Below, piece by piece: positions 28,251 to 37,325 of a DNA stretch of 56,163 nucleotides (the first letter of the stretch is position 1; every line of letters begins with the position of its first letter). Both the position numbers and the translations under genes were made by a program. The DNA lies in NCBI RefSeq assembly GCF_900110065.1, contig NZ_FOCI01000022.1, forward strand, positions 1-56,163, written 5' to 3'. This DNA comes from Loktanella fryxellensis (GTDB lineage Bacteria; Pseudomonadota; Alphaproteobacteria; Rhodobacterales; Rhodobacteraceae). The notes under the pieces are model-generated. The model had not been told where the DNA came from. It did no database searches and saw only the letters and a program-made list of their open reading frames with translations.

Positions 28251-29024
28251 TCAGCTCAGGGCCGCGCGCAGGGCCGGATGAACGCCACCGCCCGCGATCA
28301 CGCCGTTCACCTGCGGGTGCGCCGCGTTGAACAGCAGGTCCGCGCCGGTGCGGTCGGTGGCGTGTCCTCCCGCCTCTGTCACGATCAGCGCACCTGCGGC
28401 GATGTCCCATTCCCATGACGGGCGCAGGGTCAGCATGGCGTCATAGCGCCCCTCGGCCACGAGGCACATCCGATAGGCGAGCGAGGACCGGAACGCCGTG
28501 GCGAACGCGGGCGGCGCACCGCCCTGCCAATGCCGTGCCGCAAGGTTGGGACGCGTGGTCAGCACCTGCGCCGTTGCGGGATCGCGCGTCTGCGTCACAC
28601 ACAGCAGTTGGCCGTTCAGCGTGGCCCCCTGCCCGTAAGCTGCGGCATAGGTGAGCCCCCTTGCAGGCAGCGTCACCACACCGGCGATCACGCGACGATC
28701 CTCGATCACCGCAAGGGCGATGGCCCAGTCCAGGCTGTGCGCAATGAAGGCGCGGGTGCCGTCGATGGGATCAACGACGAACTGCCGCTGCGTGCCCAGC
28801 CGCGCGCCGTCGTCGGGGGATTCCTCCGACAGCCAGCCATAGGCGGGACGCGCACTGCGCAGCCGGTCGGCCAGCAGGGCGTTCACCGCAAAATCCGCTT
28901 CGGTCACGGGGCCCTGGTCGTCGGCCTTGTCCCAGACCTGCGGATCGGTCTTGAAGTGGCGCATGGCGACGTCCCCCGCCGCCTGTGCCGCCGACAGCAG
29001 CAGCGTCAGATCAGTCGCCGGCAA
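28251..29024 (-). CDS. cysQ: 3'(2'),5'-bisphosphate nucleotidase / inositol-monophosphatase family
   Basis: The 257-residue enzyme has the metal-binding motifs of this family: the SEESPDDG region, FVVDPIDGTRAFIAHSLDWAIALAV, and WEWDIAAGALIVTEAGG near the C-terminus. CysQ-type members hydrolyse 3'-phosphoadenosine 5'-phosphate; another phosphomonoester is possible. It starts with TTG at 29024, supported by GAAGGG seven bases upstream, and overlaps the stop of the pmbA gene by 14 bases. Confidence 0.87.
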   Translation of the reverse strand: MPATDLTLLLSAAQAAGDVAMRHFKTDPQVWDKADDQGPVTEADFAVNALLADRLRSARPAYGWLSEESPDDGARLGTQRQFVVDPIDGTRAFIAHSLDWAIALAVIEDRRVIAGVVTLPARGLTYAAAYGQGATLNGQLLCVTQTRDPATAQVLTTRPNLAARHWQGGAPPAFATAFRSSLAYRMCLVAEGRYDAMLTLRPSWEWDIAAGALIVTEAGGHATDRTGADLLFNAAHPQVNGVIAGGGVHPALRAALS

Positions 29025-30354
29025 GGGTCAACCCTTCGACCAACAGGGACGGCACCACACGGCTCAGGTGCGGGCGGGCGTCATTGGCGGCGATCATGCC
29101 GCGCCACATGTCGCGCAGGTTGCCCGCGATGGTGCATTCGTTCACGGGATAGGCGATTTCGCCGTTCTGCACCCAGAACCCGGCCGCCCCCCGGCTGTAG
29201 TCGCCGGTATTGGGGTTGATCGTAGATCCGATCATCGACGTGACCAGCAGGCCCGTGCCCATCTGAGCGATCAGGTCATCGCGGCTGGCGGTGCCTTGGG
29301 TCAGCGCGAGGTTCGTGACCGACGGCGATGGCGGCGCACCGGTGCCACGACTGGCATTGGCGGTGGACGGCATCCCCAGCTTGCGCCCGGTGGCCAGATC
29401 CAGCACCCAGCCGGTCAGCACGCCGTCCTGCACCCACGCGCGGGTCTGCGTGGGCAGGCCTTCCGCGTCGAAGCGGCGGGACCCGAAGGCACGCGGGCGA
29501 TGTGGATCCTCGGTCAGGTTCATGCCAGCTGGCAGGACCTGCGTGCCCGACGCGTCGCGCAGGAACGACGCGCCACGCGCGATGGCGCTGCCGTTGATCG
29601 CCTGCACCAGATGCCCGATCAGCGACGACGCGATGCGTTCGTCGAACAGCACCGGATAGGCGCCTGTCCTGGGCCTGCGCGACCCGGCGCGTTCGACGGC
29701 ACGCGCGGCGGCGGTGCGGCCGATCTCTTCGGGGCTGCGCATGTCCGTCTGAAAGATGCGGCTGTCGTAATCGTAATCCCGTTCCATCCCCGTGCCGGTG
29801 CCGCTGATCGCGACACAGGACAGGCCGATGTCGGACCGGGCGTAGCCGCCGGAAAAGCCGTTGGTCGCGGCCATGTGGACCTGTCTGCGACCATAACCGG
29901 CGCTGGTCTCGGACACCTGGCTCAGGCCGGGGTTCTGCAATGCGGCCGCTTCCGCCCGCAGGGCGGCATCCTGCAACGCGGCGGGATCGGGTTCGGGGGA
30001 CGGATCGTAAAGCTCCAGATCGGTGGTGTCGGTGACCTGCGCCAGTTGTGCAGCCTCTGCCAACCCCACGGTCGGATCTGCGGGGGCCTCGCGCGCCATG
30101 GCGACGGCGCGTTCCGCCATCGCGGCCAGCGCCTCTGGCCTGCTGTCCGAGGAGGACACGCAAGCCTGCCGCTGCCCCAGCAGCACGCGCAGGCCCACGT
30201 CGATGCCTTCGGACCGTTCCGCCTTTTCCAACTGTCCCTGACGCACGTCGATGGCGATTGACGTGCCCTGCACCGCCACCGCATCGGCGTCATGCGCACC
30301 CGCGCGTCGTGCGGCGTCGAGGATGCGGTGGGTCAGATCGGCAAGGTCGGTCAT
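29011..30354 (-). CDS. pmbA: TldD/PmbA-family metallopeptidase
   Basis: The 447-residue protein matches PmbA (TldE), close to the E. coli length of 450: early QLEKAERSEGIDVGLRVLLGQRQA, then ISGTGTGMERDYDY, and the C-terminal STINPNTGDYSRGAAGFWVQNGEI. PmbA forms a heterodimer with TldD and acts as a cytoplasmic protease on unfolded peptides; TldD carries the zinc site and is not in this window. It is the first gene of the cluster running towards lpxK. Confidence 0.9.
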   Translation of the reverse strand: MTDLADLTHRILDAARRAGAHDADAVAVQGTSIAIDVRQGQLEKAERSEGIDVGLRVLLGQRQACVSSSDSRPEALAAMAERAVAMAREAPADPTVGLAEAAQLAQVTDTTDLELYDPSPEPDPAALQDAALRAEAAALQNPGLSQVSETSAGYGRRQVHMAATNGFSGGYARSDIGLSCVAISGTGTGMERDYDYDSRIFQTDMRSPEEIGRTAAARAVERAGSRRPRTGAYPVLFDERIASSLIGHLVQAINGSAIARGASFLRDASGTQVLPAGMNLTEDPHRPRAFGSRRFDAEGLPTQTRAWVQDGVLTGWVLDLATGRKLGMPSTANASRGTGAPPSPSVTNLALTQGTASRDDLIAQMGTGLLVTSMIGSTINPNTGDYSRGAAGFWVQNGEIAYPVNECTIAGNLRDMWRGMIAANDARPHLSRVVPSLLVEGLTLAGD

Positions 30355-30407
30355 GGCGCGTTGTCCTGCTGGGTTGGACCAGAGGTAATCGGCGCCGCCC
30401 GCAGCCG

Positions 30408-30436
30408 CAAGGTCGCGCCGAACTGGCGCGACCTTG
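30408..30436 (-). terminator. Perfect 12-bp hairpin after the DUF2125 gene
   Basis: CAAGGTCGCGCC (30408-30419) pairs fully with GGCGCGACCTTG (30425-30436) around GAACT. It begins 13 bases downstream of the minus-strand DUF2125 stop. There is no T run on that strand, so it may act as a processing or stabilising stem, not a classical terminator. Confidence 0.5.
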
Positions 30437-30448
30437 CACCGCGATGGT

Positions 30449-31987
30449 TCAGCGGATGCGCTGTCCGTTGGCCAGCACCTGACCGTCGCGCACCTCGATC
30501 ACGGATTGCAGCGCGTCATCGCCCACCGACGTGGCGAACATGCCCATCATCATGCGCCCCATCATCGCCTGATCCTCTGGCACCAGCCCCATGGCGATCA
30601 GCGTGTCGATCAACCCGTTCGCACCCGTCAGATCCAGCGTGATCTGTCCGGTGGGCGCGGGAAAGCCCGGAAAGGTCGTGGTGTCGGCGTTGTCGAAGGT
30701 GAAATCACCCGTGCCGTCGATGCTCACACCCAGCGCATCCACCGTCAGCGCGTTCAGGGTCAGGCTCTCGACCTCGCCGGGAAACGCATCCGGCCCCATC
30801 GGCGGGACGGCGGTCAGGTCCGTCGCGTCGGCAGTCCCCGCATCGGGTGTCATCGCCGCCGGGTCCATCATGCTCTCGTCCAGACGCGCCATACCGGAGA
30901 TATCCAACTGCACCGTCGCCGGATCGCGCGGCAGACTGGCGGCGGGGTCGAGCATGGCCCACACCTCGTCGTTCACGGTCAGCTCCGACAGATCCAGAGT
31001 CAGGCCGAACGGCACGGCGGCGTCGGTGGGCCCCACGGGCGTCGTCAGGCTGGTGCCATAGGAGGCCGCGGTCAAGCGCAGCGGGAACGGCATGTCGCCG
31101 CTGGTCAGGTCGGCGACCAGGTCCGTCGCCTCTGTCGCATAGCGCAGACCGTCGGGGCCGATGCCATAGGACAGCGTCCCCGGTCCGGTGGTCACCGTGC
31201 CATTGACCGGGCTGACGCCGCCCACGTCGATGATATAGGCCGAAGGCCCGTTGCTGAACGTGCCGTCCGCCACATAGTCGCCGCCAAACATGGCCGATGG
31301 ATCGCTGGTGTCCAGATCGGCAGGCATGCTGCTGGTCCCTGTCGCGGCGATGCCGTCAATCTTGCCGGACACCATCACGGGTGTCGCATCGGGCGATGTG
31401 ATGTCCAGCAGCAGATCGACCGAAGTGGCCGTCAGATCCAGCGTCCCGTCCACCGTGGCACCCGTCGCGGTCGTGGTGGTGGCGCTGACGCCGTTGGCCG
31501 CCAACCGCATCTCGCCCGTCACCGGCCCTTCCGGCGTGGTCAGGCTGTCCATCGTCAACGCATACTGGTCGGCAGCCATCGCATAGGACAGCGCCTCCGG
31601 CGTGCCGCTGACCTTCAGCGTGCCGTTGGTCTCGCTCAGCGTCATTGCGATCTCGCCGCCGTCGGCGGACGCGATGACGACCGGAACCCTGTCGGACCCG
31701 GTGACGTCGACGGTGCCGTCACCGGCGCCGGTGAACACCAGTTCAGGGATCGTCAGGGTCAGCGTGTCGCCATCCTGTGCGCTGGACACGACAAGGTTGG
31801 TCACGGTTACGGTGTCGCCATCCTCGACCACCGGATCGGAGGTCAGCGTGACATCGGTCGCATAGCCGGTCACGGCCTCCTGCCACGCCGTCCAGACCTG
31901 TTGCGCGGTCACGTCGGCCCATGCGGCAGGGGCAAGGGTCAGTGCCGTCAGACAGACGCCGGCACGCAATGTGATACGGGAGATCAT
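30449..31987 (-). CDS. Secreted DUF2125 protein
   Basis: The 512-residue protein has a signal peptide (ISRITLRAGVCLTALTLAPAAWA, cleavage near residue 24). The mature part is acidic and rich in Thr, Asp and Gly with long beta-strand patterns, matching DUF2125 proteins of Rhodobacterales. No enzymatic motif is seen; it may be an outer-membrane-associated or periplasmic protein. The ATG at 31987 has AAGGAAG about six bases upstream; the long open frame upstream of it is not coding. Confidence 0.75.
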   Translation of the reverse strand: MISRITLRAGVCLTALTLAPAAWADVTAQQVWTAWQEAVTGYATDVTLTSDPVVEDGDTVTVTNLVVSSAQDGDTLTLTIPELVFTGAGDGTVDVTGSDRVPVVIASADGGEIAMTLSETNGTLKVSGTPEALSYAMAADQYALTMDSLTTPEGPVTGEMRLAANGVSATTTTATGATVDGTLDLTATSVDLLLDITSPDATPVMVSGKIDGIAATGTSSMPADLDTSDPSAMFGGDYVADGTFSNGPSAYIIDVGGVSPVNGTVTTGPGTLSYGIGPDGLRYATEATDLVADLTSGDMPFPLRLTAASYGTSLTTPVGPTDAAVPFGLTLDLSELTVNDEVWAMLDPAASLPRDPATVQLDISGMARLDESMMDPAAMTPDAGTADATDLTAVPPMGPDAFPGEVESLTLNALTVDALGVSIDGTGDFTFDNADTTTFPGFPAPTGQITLDLTGANGLIDTLIAMGLVPEDQAMMGRMMMGMFATSVGDDALQSVIEVRDGQVLANGQRIR

Positions 31988-32104
31988 CGGAAGCTTCCTT
32001 TTGCAAACCCGGGTGCGCGCGGCGCGGACCTTGCCGTTCCACCCCAAGTGGGGAATTCTGTGCGTGACGCTAAAGGGTCCGGCATTGGATCGAAAGGGAG
32101 TTCG

Positions 32105-32863
32105 ATGAAAAACTTTGACCTGACCGGCAAGACCGTGCTCATCACCGGGGCCAGTCGCGGGATCGGCGCGGCGGCGGTCCATGCCTTTGCCGCTGCGGGC
32201 GCGAACGTGGCCCTCGTGGCGCGATCGCGCGAGGCGATCGGCGACCTGGCCGGGCGAATCGGGACGTCCGCGCTGGCGATCCCCTGCGACGTGACCCGGT
32301 ACTGGGAAATGGAGCAGGCCGTCGGGGCCACGATCAACACGTTCGGCCGTCTGGACGTGATCGTGAACAGCGCGGGCATCATCGACCCCATGGGTGCGCT
32401 GTCGCAGATCGACCCGGACGCCTGGACCAAGGCCATCGACATCAATCTGAAAGGCGTGATGCACGGGATGCGCGCGGCACTTGGGCCGATGATCGCGCAG
32501 GGGTCCGGCACGATCATCACCGTGTCGTCGGGCGCGGCGCACAACCCGGTCGAAGGCTGGTCCGCCTACTGCGCCAGCAAGGCGGGTGCCTATATGCTGA
32601 CGCAGGTCGCCGACCACGAAAATCGCGGCAAGGGGCTGCGCATCATGGGCTTGTCGCCCGGTACCGTCGCCACCGACATGCAGCGCGAGATCAAGGCATC
32701 GCGGATCGGCCCCGTGGCCCAACTGGACTGGTCGGCGCATATCCCGCCCGACTGGGCGGCACAGGCGCTGGTGTGGATGTGTACGTCAGACGCGGATGCG
32801 TGGCTGGGCAAGGATGTCTCCCTGCGCGACGAAGGCATCCGCGCTCAGGTCGGCGTGGCATGA
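32105..32863 (+). CDS. Short-chain dehydrogenase/reductase
   Basis: The 252-residue protein is a classical SDR: nucleotide loop TGASRGIG (residues 14-21), NSAG near residue 88, and the catalytic Ser-Tyr-Lys of VSSGAAHNPVEGWSAYCASKAG. It oxidises or reduces an unknown alcohol or ketone in the cytoplasm. AAAGGGAG precedes the ATG by about five bases. It overlaps the crotonase-family gene by four bases, so the two are likely to act in one acyl or aromatic acid pathway. Confidence 0.88.
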   Translation: MKNFDLTGKTVLITGASRGIGAAAVHAFAAAGANVALVARSREAIGDLAGRIGTSALAIPCDVTRYWEMEQAVGATINTFGRLDVIVNSAGIIDPMGALSQIDPDAWTKAIDINLKGVMHGMRAALGPMIAQGSGTIITVSSGAAHNPVEGWSAYCASKAGAYMLTQVADHENRGKGLRIMGLSPGTVATDMQREIKASRIGPVAQLDWSAHIPPDWAAQALVWMCTSDADAWLGKDVSLRDEGIRAQVGVA

Positions 32864-33474
32864 TCCGCCACGACCGCGACGGGCGGTTGTCCGTCATCAC
32901 GCTCGACCGCGCGGACAAGGCCAACGCCCTGACCGCGGCGATGCTGGCGGACCTGCTGACGCAGGTGCAGGCCGCCCGCGACGCCCATGCGGTGATCCTG
33001 ACCGGCGCGGGGACCGTGTTCAGTGCCGGGGCCGATCTGGCGGATGTGGCCACTCTCAAAAGCTCGCCCTTGTGGGAAGACGTGTCCGCCGCCATCGCCG
33101 CCCTGCCCGGCCTGACGGTCGCCGCGTTGAACGGCACGTTGGCGGGCGGGGCCTGCGGCATGGCGCTGGCCTGCGACCTGCGCGTGGCCGTGCCCGGGGC
33201 GCGCGTCTTTTATCCGGTCATGCGGCTGGGCGTGCTGCCGCAACCCTCGGACCCCGCGCGCCTGTTGCGGCTGGCGGGGCCGGGGCCCGCGCGGCGCATC
33301 CTGCTGGCGGGGGAAAGGCTGACCGCGGATCAGGCGCTGGCCTGCGGCCTGATCGACCGGATCGCCGATGACGCCCTCTCGGCCGCGCGTGCGATGTGCG
33401 CCGATGCGCTGGCCGCCGACCTGTCGCATGTGGCGGCGATCAAGGGGATGCTGGCCCCGCTCTCCGTCACCTAG
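32860..33474 (+). CDS. Short enoyl-CoA hydratase/isomerase (crotonase) family protein
   Basis: The 204-residue protein has crotonase motifs: SVITLDRADKANALTAAM, FSAGADLADV and LNGTLAGGACGMALACDLRVAV, whose glycines form the oxyanion hole. At 204 residues it is about 55 shorter than typical hydratases and lacks most of the C-terminal helical part, so trimer packing or specificity may differ. ATGA overlap with the SDR gene indicates coupling. The reaction is not predictable. Confidence 0.82.
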   Translation: MIRHDRDGRLSVITLDRADKANALTAAMLADLLTQVQAARDAHAVILTGAGTVFSAGADLADVATLKSSPLWEDVSAAIAALPGLTVAALNGTLAGGACGMALACDLRVAVPGARVFYPVMRLGVLPQPSDPARLLRLAGPGPARRILLAGERLTADQALACGLIDRIADDALSAARAMCADALAADLSHVAAIKGMLAPLSVT

Positions 33475-33767
33475 CCGCGCCTGCGCTTGGGCACCTTCGA
33501 CATGAAATCCGGCGGACGCTTTGCCACCCACGCGGCAAAGGTCGCCAGCCGGGGATGCGCGCGCAGGATGTCAGGCGTGTTATAGACGCGGGCCAGCTCC
33601 GCCTCCGACAGGGTGGCGTGGATTTCCTTGTGGCAGATGTGGTGCAACAACACCGTGGGTCCGCCCTTGCCGCCCTTCAGCTTGGGGATCAGGTGATGCA
33701 GGCTTTGCGGCACGCCGCGCGGGATCGGACGCAGGCACAGCGGGCAGATCGGATCGCCGTCGGTCAT
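33471..33767 (-). CDS. HNH-endonuclease-like small protein
   Basis: The 98-residue protein starts with a zinc knuckle (CPLCLRPIP) and the HHLIPKLKGGKGGPT stretch, followed by HHICHKEIH, as in HNH proteins. The asparagine usual in the middle of the motif is not evident, so nuclease activity is uncertain. It converges with the crotonase gene, overlapping by four bases. Related small proteins are common in Rhodobacterales and have no known role. Confidence 0.7.
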   Translation of the reverse strand: MTDGDPICPLCLRPIPRGVPQSLHHLIPKLKGGKGGPTVLLHHICHKEIHATLSEAELARVYNTPDILRAHPRLATFAAWVAKRPPDFMSKVPKRRRG

Positions 33768-33813
33768 TCGGGTTGCCCTCGCGCATGATCTTTGGGCACA
33801 AGGTGGGGTGCAT

Positions 33814-35037
33814 ATGGGATCGGAACAGGGCCGCGACATGACCGGGACCATCGGACGCACTGCCGTCGTCATCGGCGCGGGTCCTGCCGGACTGATGGCC
33901 GCCGACGTGCTGTCGCAGGCCGGCATCGCCGTGACGGTTGCCGACCGGATGCCGTCGGTCGGGCGCAAGTTCCTGATGGCCGGCAAATCCGGCCTGAACC
34001 TGACCAAGGCCGAAGGTGCGGCACAGTTTCGGGATGCCTTCGGCACCGCGTCACCCGCCCTGACGCAAGCGCTGGCCGATTTCGGCCCGGCAGAGGTCAT
34101 CGCCTGGGCGCAATCGCTGGATCAGCCGGTGTTCACGGGATCGACGGGCCGCGTCTTTCCCGTTGCGATGAAGGCGTCGCCGCTGCTGCGCGCATGGCTG
34201 GCGCGACTCGCGTCGGCGGGCGTGACGTTCAACACACGCTGGACCTGGACGGGATGGCTGGACGGCGCGCTGACCTTCGACACGCCGAATGGGACGCAAA
34301 GGGCCGCGCCGGACATCACGATCCTCGCCGTGGGCGGCGGCAGCTGGCGCAGGCTGGGGTCCGATGGCGCGTGGACCAGCCTGCTGGACGATGTGGCACC
34401 CTTTGCGCCGGCCAACTGCGCTTTCAGGGTCGCCTGGTCCACGTTCATGGCGCCCTCCCTCGGCCAGCCGGTCAAGGCGACGCGGCTGTCGGCCGGGGCA
34501 CTGACATCACGCGGCGAATGGGTGCTGACGCGCGAAGGGATCGAAGGGGGCGGTATCTACGAAGTGTCGTCCGCCATCCGCGATGGTGCCGCACTGACGG
34601 TCGATCTGATGCCCGATCTAAGCCGCGATCAGATCACCGCGCGGATCACCGCCAGAGGGACCAAGGCGACCATCGGCCAGCTGCTGAAATCAGCCCTGCG
34701 TCTGCCCCCGGTCAAGGTCGCCCTGTTTCAGGAGATGACCCGCGCGGCGCGGCTGTCCGTCAGTCCCGCGACCTTGCCACACCTGCTGAAAGCGTTGCCG
34801 ATCGTTCATGCGGGGCCAGCCGCGCTCGACAGCGCGATCTCGACCGCCGGTGGATTGCGGTTCAGCGCCCTCGACGGGTTGATGATCCGTGGGCGTCCCG
34901 GCACCTTCGCCGCCGGAGAGATGCTGGACTGGGAGGCACCGACGGGAGGCTATCTGCTGACCGCCTGCCTCGCGACGGGGCGCGCCGCAGCGCTGGCGGC
35001 GCTGGCTCACCACCAAGGCGGCCTGCAGACGCGCTAG
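33814..35037 (+). CDS. TIGR03862/BaiN-type flavoprotein
   Basis: The 407-residue protein has the FAD-binding start VVIGAGPAGLMAADVLSQAG, the VGRKFLMAGKSGLNLTK motif typical of BaiN/HI0933-like flavoproteins and a C-terminal FAD contact (GLMIRGRPGTFAAGEMLDWEAPTGGYLL). The reaction is not known; such proteins have been linked to NAD(P)H-dependent reductions. The ATG at 33814 follows AGGTGGGG by five bases; a later ATG at 33838 is the alternative. Confidence 0.85.
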   Translation: MGSEQGRDMTGTIGRTAVVIGAGPAGLMAADVLSQAGIAVTVADRMPSVGRKFLMAGKSGLNLTKAEGAAQFRDAFGTASPALTQALADFGPAEVIAWAQSLDQPVFTGSTGRVFPVAMKASPLLRAWLARLASAGVTFNTRWTWTGWLDGALTFDTPNGTQRAAPDITILAVGGGSWRRLGSDGAWTSLLDDVAPFAPANCAFRVAWSTFMAPSLGQPVKATRLSAGALTSRGEWVLTREGIEGGGIYEVSSAIRDGAALTVDLMPDLSRDQITARITARGTKATIGQLLKSALRLPPVKVALFQEMTRAARLSVSPATLPHLLKALPIVHAGPAALDSAISTAGGLRFSALDGLMIRGRPGTFAAGEMLDWEAPTGGYLLTACLATGRAAALAALAHHQGGLQTR

Positions 35038-35505
35038 CGACGGGCGATTCACGGCGCACAGGCGACGGGATTCGCAACGCTCATTGCGGGCGGATACGCC
35101 CCCTGTCTTGCTCTGGATTGTGTCGCACAGGTTCCCGCACCGGACTTGGCAACGCGTGGCTCATACCCGGTTGCGGGCGGAAATCGCAGGAACTGTTGCA
35201 GCTTGGCACCTGTCCATCGGCACCGCAATGCTGCGCCTGCAAACGAAACCCGGCCATGGAAAAGCGAAAGCACGAAAATCGAACAGATATTGTATTTGAA
35301 AATCAATGCTTTGGCCCAGCATTCTCATCCTCACACCAAGACGGTGCGGGGCAACACCGCCAGCCGCGCACGAAACGGATCCCACGAATGTCACAAACTG
35401 CGGCAACAGTGCTGTCCGTTTTCCACAAGCAACTTGTTTTGAAGAAATTATGTGAGTAGTAAACCTGTGATCGTCCACCACGTGCATCTTATTGGAGTAC
35501 CCACA
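35038..35505. other. 468-base stretch upstream of the small peptide gene
   Basis: No credible gene is seen on either strand. From about 35240 onwards it is clearly richer in A and T than its surroundings and ends with a promoter candidate (35434-35462), so it may be a long regulatory leader of the small protein gene that follows. Confidence 0.5.
35434..35462 (+). promoter_or_regulatory. Sigma-70-like promoter before the small peptide gene
   Basis: TTGTTT (35434-35439) and TAGTAA (35457-35462) are separated by 17 bases, close to the sigma-70 consensus. The start codon follows 43 bases later. Confidence 0.5.
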
Positions 35506-35709
35506 ATGCGCATCACCACTACTCTCGCAGCCGCTGCCGCAATCGCAGTGACCGGTGCCGCAGCATCCGCTGGCGGCCTGGCCCCCGAAGTCATGGAAGC
35601 TCCGGTTGTCGTCGTCGACACCCCGATGGCTCCCGCTGGTTCGGTGAACTCGGGCTACATCGTCCTGGGTCTGCTGGCCGCTCTGGTCGCAGCTTCCGGC
35701 TCGTTCTGA
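35506..35709 (+). CDS. Small secreted or membrane protein, uncharacterised
   Basis: The 67-residue protein has a signal peptide (cleavage likely after ASA near residue 22), a short proline- and valine-rich middle and a C-terminal hydrophobic helix (YIVLGLLAALVAASG). Such peptides are frequent in Rhodobacterales and have no known role. A promoter before it and a strong terminator after it indicate a separate, probably highly expressed transcript. TTGGAG lies about nine bases upstream of the ATG. Confidence 0.75.
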   Translation: MRITTTLAAAAAIAVTGAAASAGGLAPEVMEAPVVVVDTPMAPAGSVNSGYIVLGLLAALVAASGSF

Positions 35710-35733
35710 TCCTTTTCGGATCCAAGCTATTTG

Positions 35734-35763
35734 AAAGGGCTGGCCTCGTGCCAGCCCTTTTTT
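35734..35763 (+). terminator. Intrinsic terminator after the small protein gene
   Basis: AAAGGGCTGGC (35734-35744) pairs with GCCAGCCCTTT (35750-35760) over 11 perfect pairs, loop CTCGT, and the T run extends to 35763. It ends the small protein transcript and may also serve the convergent holA operon. Confidence 0.85.
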
Positions 35764-35814
35764 CATGACCTGCGGCAATTGACGTCCACTGCGGGACGAC
35801 AGGCGTGCTGACCG

Positions 35815-36837
35815 TCAGCCCCGCGCCATCATCGCCAGCCGGATCAGCGTGCGTTCCATCAACGCCTGCTGCGGCGCATGACTGGCAGAGCGCATCGTCA
35901 GATCCGTGTCGGTCAGCGCGACAAGCGCGCGTTCCAGCCGGTCACGCCCCCATTGCGACGCCTGCCGCATGACCTTGTCCCGGCGCGGGCCGAAGACGGG
36001 GGGGCGCAAGCGCCCGATCCCCTGCCCTGCCCCACCGGGGTCGGAGGCAACAACATGCAGTTGCCGGAAATGCCGCATCGTGCCGATGCACAGGGTGACC
36101 GGCAACACGCCCTGCGCATAGAGGTCGCGCAACACAGGGCCGATTCGCTCGGCATGTCCGCCAGCCACTACGTCGAGGATGTCGACGACATCCACGTCCG
36201 CCGCCTGCGGGGACAGAAGGGCCAGTTCCGCCACGGTCAGCGGTTCCGGATCCCCACGCTTGTACAACCCCAGTTTTTCGACGGTCTGCCGAAAATCGCC
36301 CGGCGTGACCGCGTGCGCCAGTGCCATGATCGCGTCCATCACGTCGCGGTTCGGAACCTCGATCCCGGCGGCGTCCAGCAGGGTCTGCACATCCTCGGCG
36401 TTGGGCGGGTCGTCGTACAGACCGATGGCGACCGCGTTGCGGTGCCCCTCGAACACCTTGCGCAAGGGGGACTTCGCCGTCAGGGCACCAGCGGCGACGA
36501 CAAGCTGCGCGTCGCCCTGTCGCCAGTCCTCCAACACAGCGTTCAGCAGGCCGGACAAGCCATCGGTCGCATCCTCGACCAGCGCGACGCGCGGCCCCGG
36601 AAAGAACCCCTGCGCCTTGATCGCATCGTTTACCAGTGCAGGATCCTTGCGCAGATCGCTCGCCGGGATGCGCGTCAGGCGCATCTCGGCCACGCCCTCG
36701 GGCCCGATCAGATGACCGACGATCCCGGTGCGGGCCGTTGCCACGCGCATCGGATCTGCCCCGAACAGCAGGATGCCCGGACGCCCCGGATCCGGCTTGC
36801 GCAGGAACGCGGTGGCATCCCGGCCGGTCATTTTCAC
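35815..36837 (-). CDS. holA: DNA polymerase III subunit delta
   Basis: The 340-residue protein is the clamp-loader delta subunit, which opens the beta clamp (GILLFGADPMRVATART, then the AAA-like middle and C-terminal LRPPVFGPRRDKVMRQASQWG). It lacks a functional Walker A, as expected for delta. It starts with GTG at 36837, inside the stop of lptE (GTGA), and homologues begin at this point. The order leuS-lptE-holA is conserved widely in proteobacteria. Confidence 0.92.
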   Translation of the reverse strand: MKMTGRDATAFLRKPDPGRPGILLFGADPMRVATARTGIVGHLIGPEGVAEMRLTRIPASDLRKDPALVNDAIKAQGFFPGPRVALVEDATDGLSGLLNAVLEDWRQGDAQLVVAAGALTAKSPLRKVFEGHRNAVAIGLYDDPPNAEDVQTLLDAAGIEVPNRDVMDAIMALAHAVTPGDFRQTVEKLGLYKRGDPEPLTVAELALLSPQAADVDVVDILDVVAGGHAERIGPVLRDLYAQGVLPVTLCIGTMRHFRQLHVVASDPGGAGQGIGRLRPPVFGPRRDKVMRQASQWGRDRLERALVALTDTDLTMRSASHAPQQALMERTLIRLAMMARG

Positions 36838-37325
36838 GGGGTCAGATCCAGCAGCAACAGATCAGCCACGATGCTGTCGCCCAGCACGACCATCAGCCGC
36901 CCGACCGCATCCGTGGCTGCCGCCTGCGTCGCCACGGTGGACCCGGTGGCGGAGTAGCTGGTGAACCCGTCCACCTGACCGTTGCCCAGGATCGTGCCCG
37001 CGGCATCGGTCAGCGTCCATCCCGCCGCCCCCACGACGTTGTAACGCAATTCGTCCCCCTCTCGCGACAGGGCTGCCACGTCCAGTGCCTGATCAAGGGC
37101 AACAGTCAGGGTATAGGCCGCCGGGTCGGCCCGTCCCAGCCGGTCGATCAGGTGGCTGCGGATGGCAAAGCCGGGGATGGTCTGCGGTGCGACGACGGCC
37201 ACATCGTTCCGCAGGGCCAGCGTCGGTGCGCCGGGGGCGAACGCGGGCGTGAAACCGCAGGCGGCAACGCCGGTCAGCATCAGCGCCAGAACGGCACGGC
37301 GCGTGGTGATGCCCCTAGACGACAA
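36834..37325 (-). CDS. lptE: LPS-assembly lipoprotein LptE
   Basis: The 163-residue protein has a lipoprotein signal with the lipobox LTGVAAC, so it is anchored in the outer membrane, where LptE plugs the LptD pore for lipopolysaccharide export. A TTG at 37325, inside the last codons of leuS, is the best start; there is no convincing Shine-Dalgarno, so translation may be coupled. Sequence identity is low, and assignment rests on length, lipobox and the leuS-holA context. Confidence 0.85.
   Translation of the reverse strand: MSSRGITTRRAVLALMLTGVAACGFTPAFAPGAPTLALRNDVAVVAPQTIPGFAIRSHLIDRLGRADPAAYTLTVALDQALDVAALSREGDELRYNVVGAAGWTLTDAAGTILGNGQVDGFTSYSATGSTVATQAAATDAVGRLMVVLGDSIVADLLLLDLTP

Noticed and set aside
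35161-35778. A 205-codon minus-strand open frame over the small peptide gene
   Set aside because: It runs opposite the better supported secreted peptide and through its terminator and promoter; it has no recognisable domain.
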